Origin: Methanosarcinaceae archaeon
Lineage (GTDB): Archaea > Halobacteriota > Methanosarcinia > Methanosarcinales > Methanosarcinaceae
Assembly (NCBI GenBank): GCA_030655675.1
Contig: JAUSPM010000015.1
Location: 1 to 13,725 of the forward strand
Reading direction: 5' to 3'
DNA: 13,725 nucleotides
Shown here: positions 12,834 through 13,725 of the stretch, piece after piece
Layout: each line of letters starts with the position of its first letter
Numbering within the stretch: the stretch's first letter is position 1
The notes under the pieces: model-generated
Seen by the model: the letters and a program-made list of their open reading frames with translations, nothing else
The model's database searches: none
Told to the model about the DNA's origin: nothing
Translations under genes and position numbers: made by a program

Positions 12834-12985
12834 TTCAAAACATTTGGATTCAAGACGCATGTGGAATGAGATTAAGTCATATGCAACGCGCCAGGTGAGT
12901 GTAGAACAACTGGTAAAAGACATATGTTCGATCAAATAAAATATAGGTTTTATCAGGCTCTAAAGTGTTTAATGGCGGCTATCAA

Positions 12986-13725
12986 ATGAAAAAACTTCGA
13001 ATAGGCATGTTCGCGTGGGAGAGCCTGTATTCAATAAAGGTTGGGGGAATCGCGCCGCATGTATCGGAACTATCAGAGGCTCTTGCGGCAAAAGGGCATG
13101 AGGTTCATATTTTTACCCGTAGCGGCGGGCTGAGTGACTACGAGATGATAAATGGTGTGCATTACCAGAGGGTAACGCATGACCAGGCCGGAGGCATCGT
13201 TTATCAGATGGACAGGATGTGCGATGCGATGTATTCACGTTTTTTGGAAGTAAGTGAGAATGGGGAATTTGATGTACTTCATGGGCACGACTGGCATCCT
13301 GTGAATGTCCTGTGCCGGATAAAGACTGAGTTTGGTGTGCCTTTTGCAATCACATATCACAGCACGGAGTGGGGCAGGAACGGGAACCAATACGGTAGTT
13401 GGTGGGAAGCGCAGGAGATTTCGCATCGGGAATGGCTTGGGGGTTTTGAGGCAAAAGAAGTGATATCAACATCAACAATTTTGACAGATGAGATCCAGCA
13501 TCTTTACCAGATATCCGATTCCAAGATCAATATAATTCCAAATGGGATATATGCAGGTAAGATCCGAAAAGATGTTGATGCCGGCAAGGTCAAGGGAAGA
13601 GTAGGAATACACCCTCTTGCACCCGTTGTGCTATTTATCGGGCGCATGAATTACCAGAAAGGTCCCGACCTTCTTGTTGAGGCAATACCAGCGGTGCTGG
13701 ATCATGGAAGGTATAAGGGATACAA
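12986..13725 (+). CDS. GT4-family glycosyltransferase, glycogen/starch-synthase-like (partial, runs off window)
   Basis: An open frame of 246 codons to the window end, with no stop. It aligns without gaps over long stretches to the protein at 4668: LRIGMFAWESLYSIKVGGIA, then GHEVHIFTR, LHGHDWHPVN, TYHSTEWGRNGNQ, REWLGGFEA, IPNGIYAGKI, HPLAPVVLFIGRMNYQKGPD. The N-terminal sugar-acceptor domain is complete and the donor domain begins with GRMNYQKG; the E-x7-E motif would lie beyond the window. The ATG at 12986 matches the paralogue's start (MKKLRIG versus MESLRIG); the ribosome-binding site is weak (GGCGG at 12974). A dispersed, diverged duplicate rather than a recent one, since codons differ widely. 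Confidence 0.88.
   Translation, partial: MKKLRIGMFAWESLYSIKVGGIAPHVSELSEALAAKGHEVHIFTRSGGLSDYEMINGVHYQRVTHDQAGGIVYQMDRMCDAMYSRFLEVSENGEFDVLHGHDWHPVNVLCRIKTEFGVPFAITYHSTEWGRNGNQYGSWWEAQEISHREWLGGFEAKEVISTSTILTDEIQHLYQISDSKINIIPNGIYAGKIRKDVDAGKVKGRVGIHPLAPVVLFIGRMNYQKGPDLLVEAIPAVLDHGRYKGY

Noticed and set aside
1..13725. tRNA or rRNA genes
   Set aside because: No tRNA-like cloverleaf with a T-arm GTTC motif or rRNA-like sequence was noticed by eye in the intergenic regions; a covariance search was not possible.

Overview
The window looks like a chromosomal segment of a methanogenic or methane-oxidising (ANME-type) euryarchaeon, most plausibly of the Methanosarcinia/Methanomicrobia side. The strongest evidence is a four-gene minus-strand cluster for coenzyme F430, the nickel cofactor of methyl-coenzyme M reductase. 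Supporting evidence is TATA-box-like promoters, ribosome-binding sites close to GGAGGTGAT, a small archaeal-type CbiX chelatase and archaeal glycogen-synthase-like glycosyltransferases. The exact genus cannot be read from the sequence.

Layout. (1) 1-177: end of a GC-rich repeat and a weak terminator hairpin. (2) 178-4171, minus strand: cfbA, cfbE, cfbD, cfbC in transcription order, with an inverted-repeat element between cfbE and cfbD; cfbB is not in the window. (3) 4172-4667: divergent intergenic region with two tandem 62-nt repeats and two dyad-symmetric sites. (4) 4668-10013, plus strand: a GT4 glycosyltransferase, a small winged-helix protein, a GT3-like (glycogen-synthase-like) protein and a second GT4/GT5-like protein, separated by repeat-rich intergenic DNA. 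(5) 10019-11095: a false galT start made by duplication plus a repeat insertion, then a galT whose 3' end is replaced by antisense uvrB sequence. (6) 11038-12510: two overlapping uvrB fragments bracketing a hicBA toxin-antitoxin pair and a hairpin-ended repeat element. (7) 12618-12833: a small antitoxin-like gene. (8) 12986 to the window end: a third GT4, a paralogue of the one at 4668.

How the genes fit together: CfbA inserts nickel into sirohydrochlorin, CfbCD reduces and cyclises the Ni-sirohydrochlorin diamide, and CfbE closes the last ring. The plus-strand half looks like a storage-polysaccharide (glycogen-like) locus, with several synthase-like transferases and a nucleotide-sugar enzyme (GalT). 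That locus has been heavily remodelled by repeats, duplications and deletions.

The most unusual signal is a family of seven repeat units. Six of them form three dimers with an exact 62-nt period. Each unit carries a hairpin with an invariant tandem G.A / A.G mismatch flanked by stem bases that change in a compensatory way between copies. No protein partner is encoded in the window.
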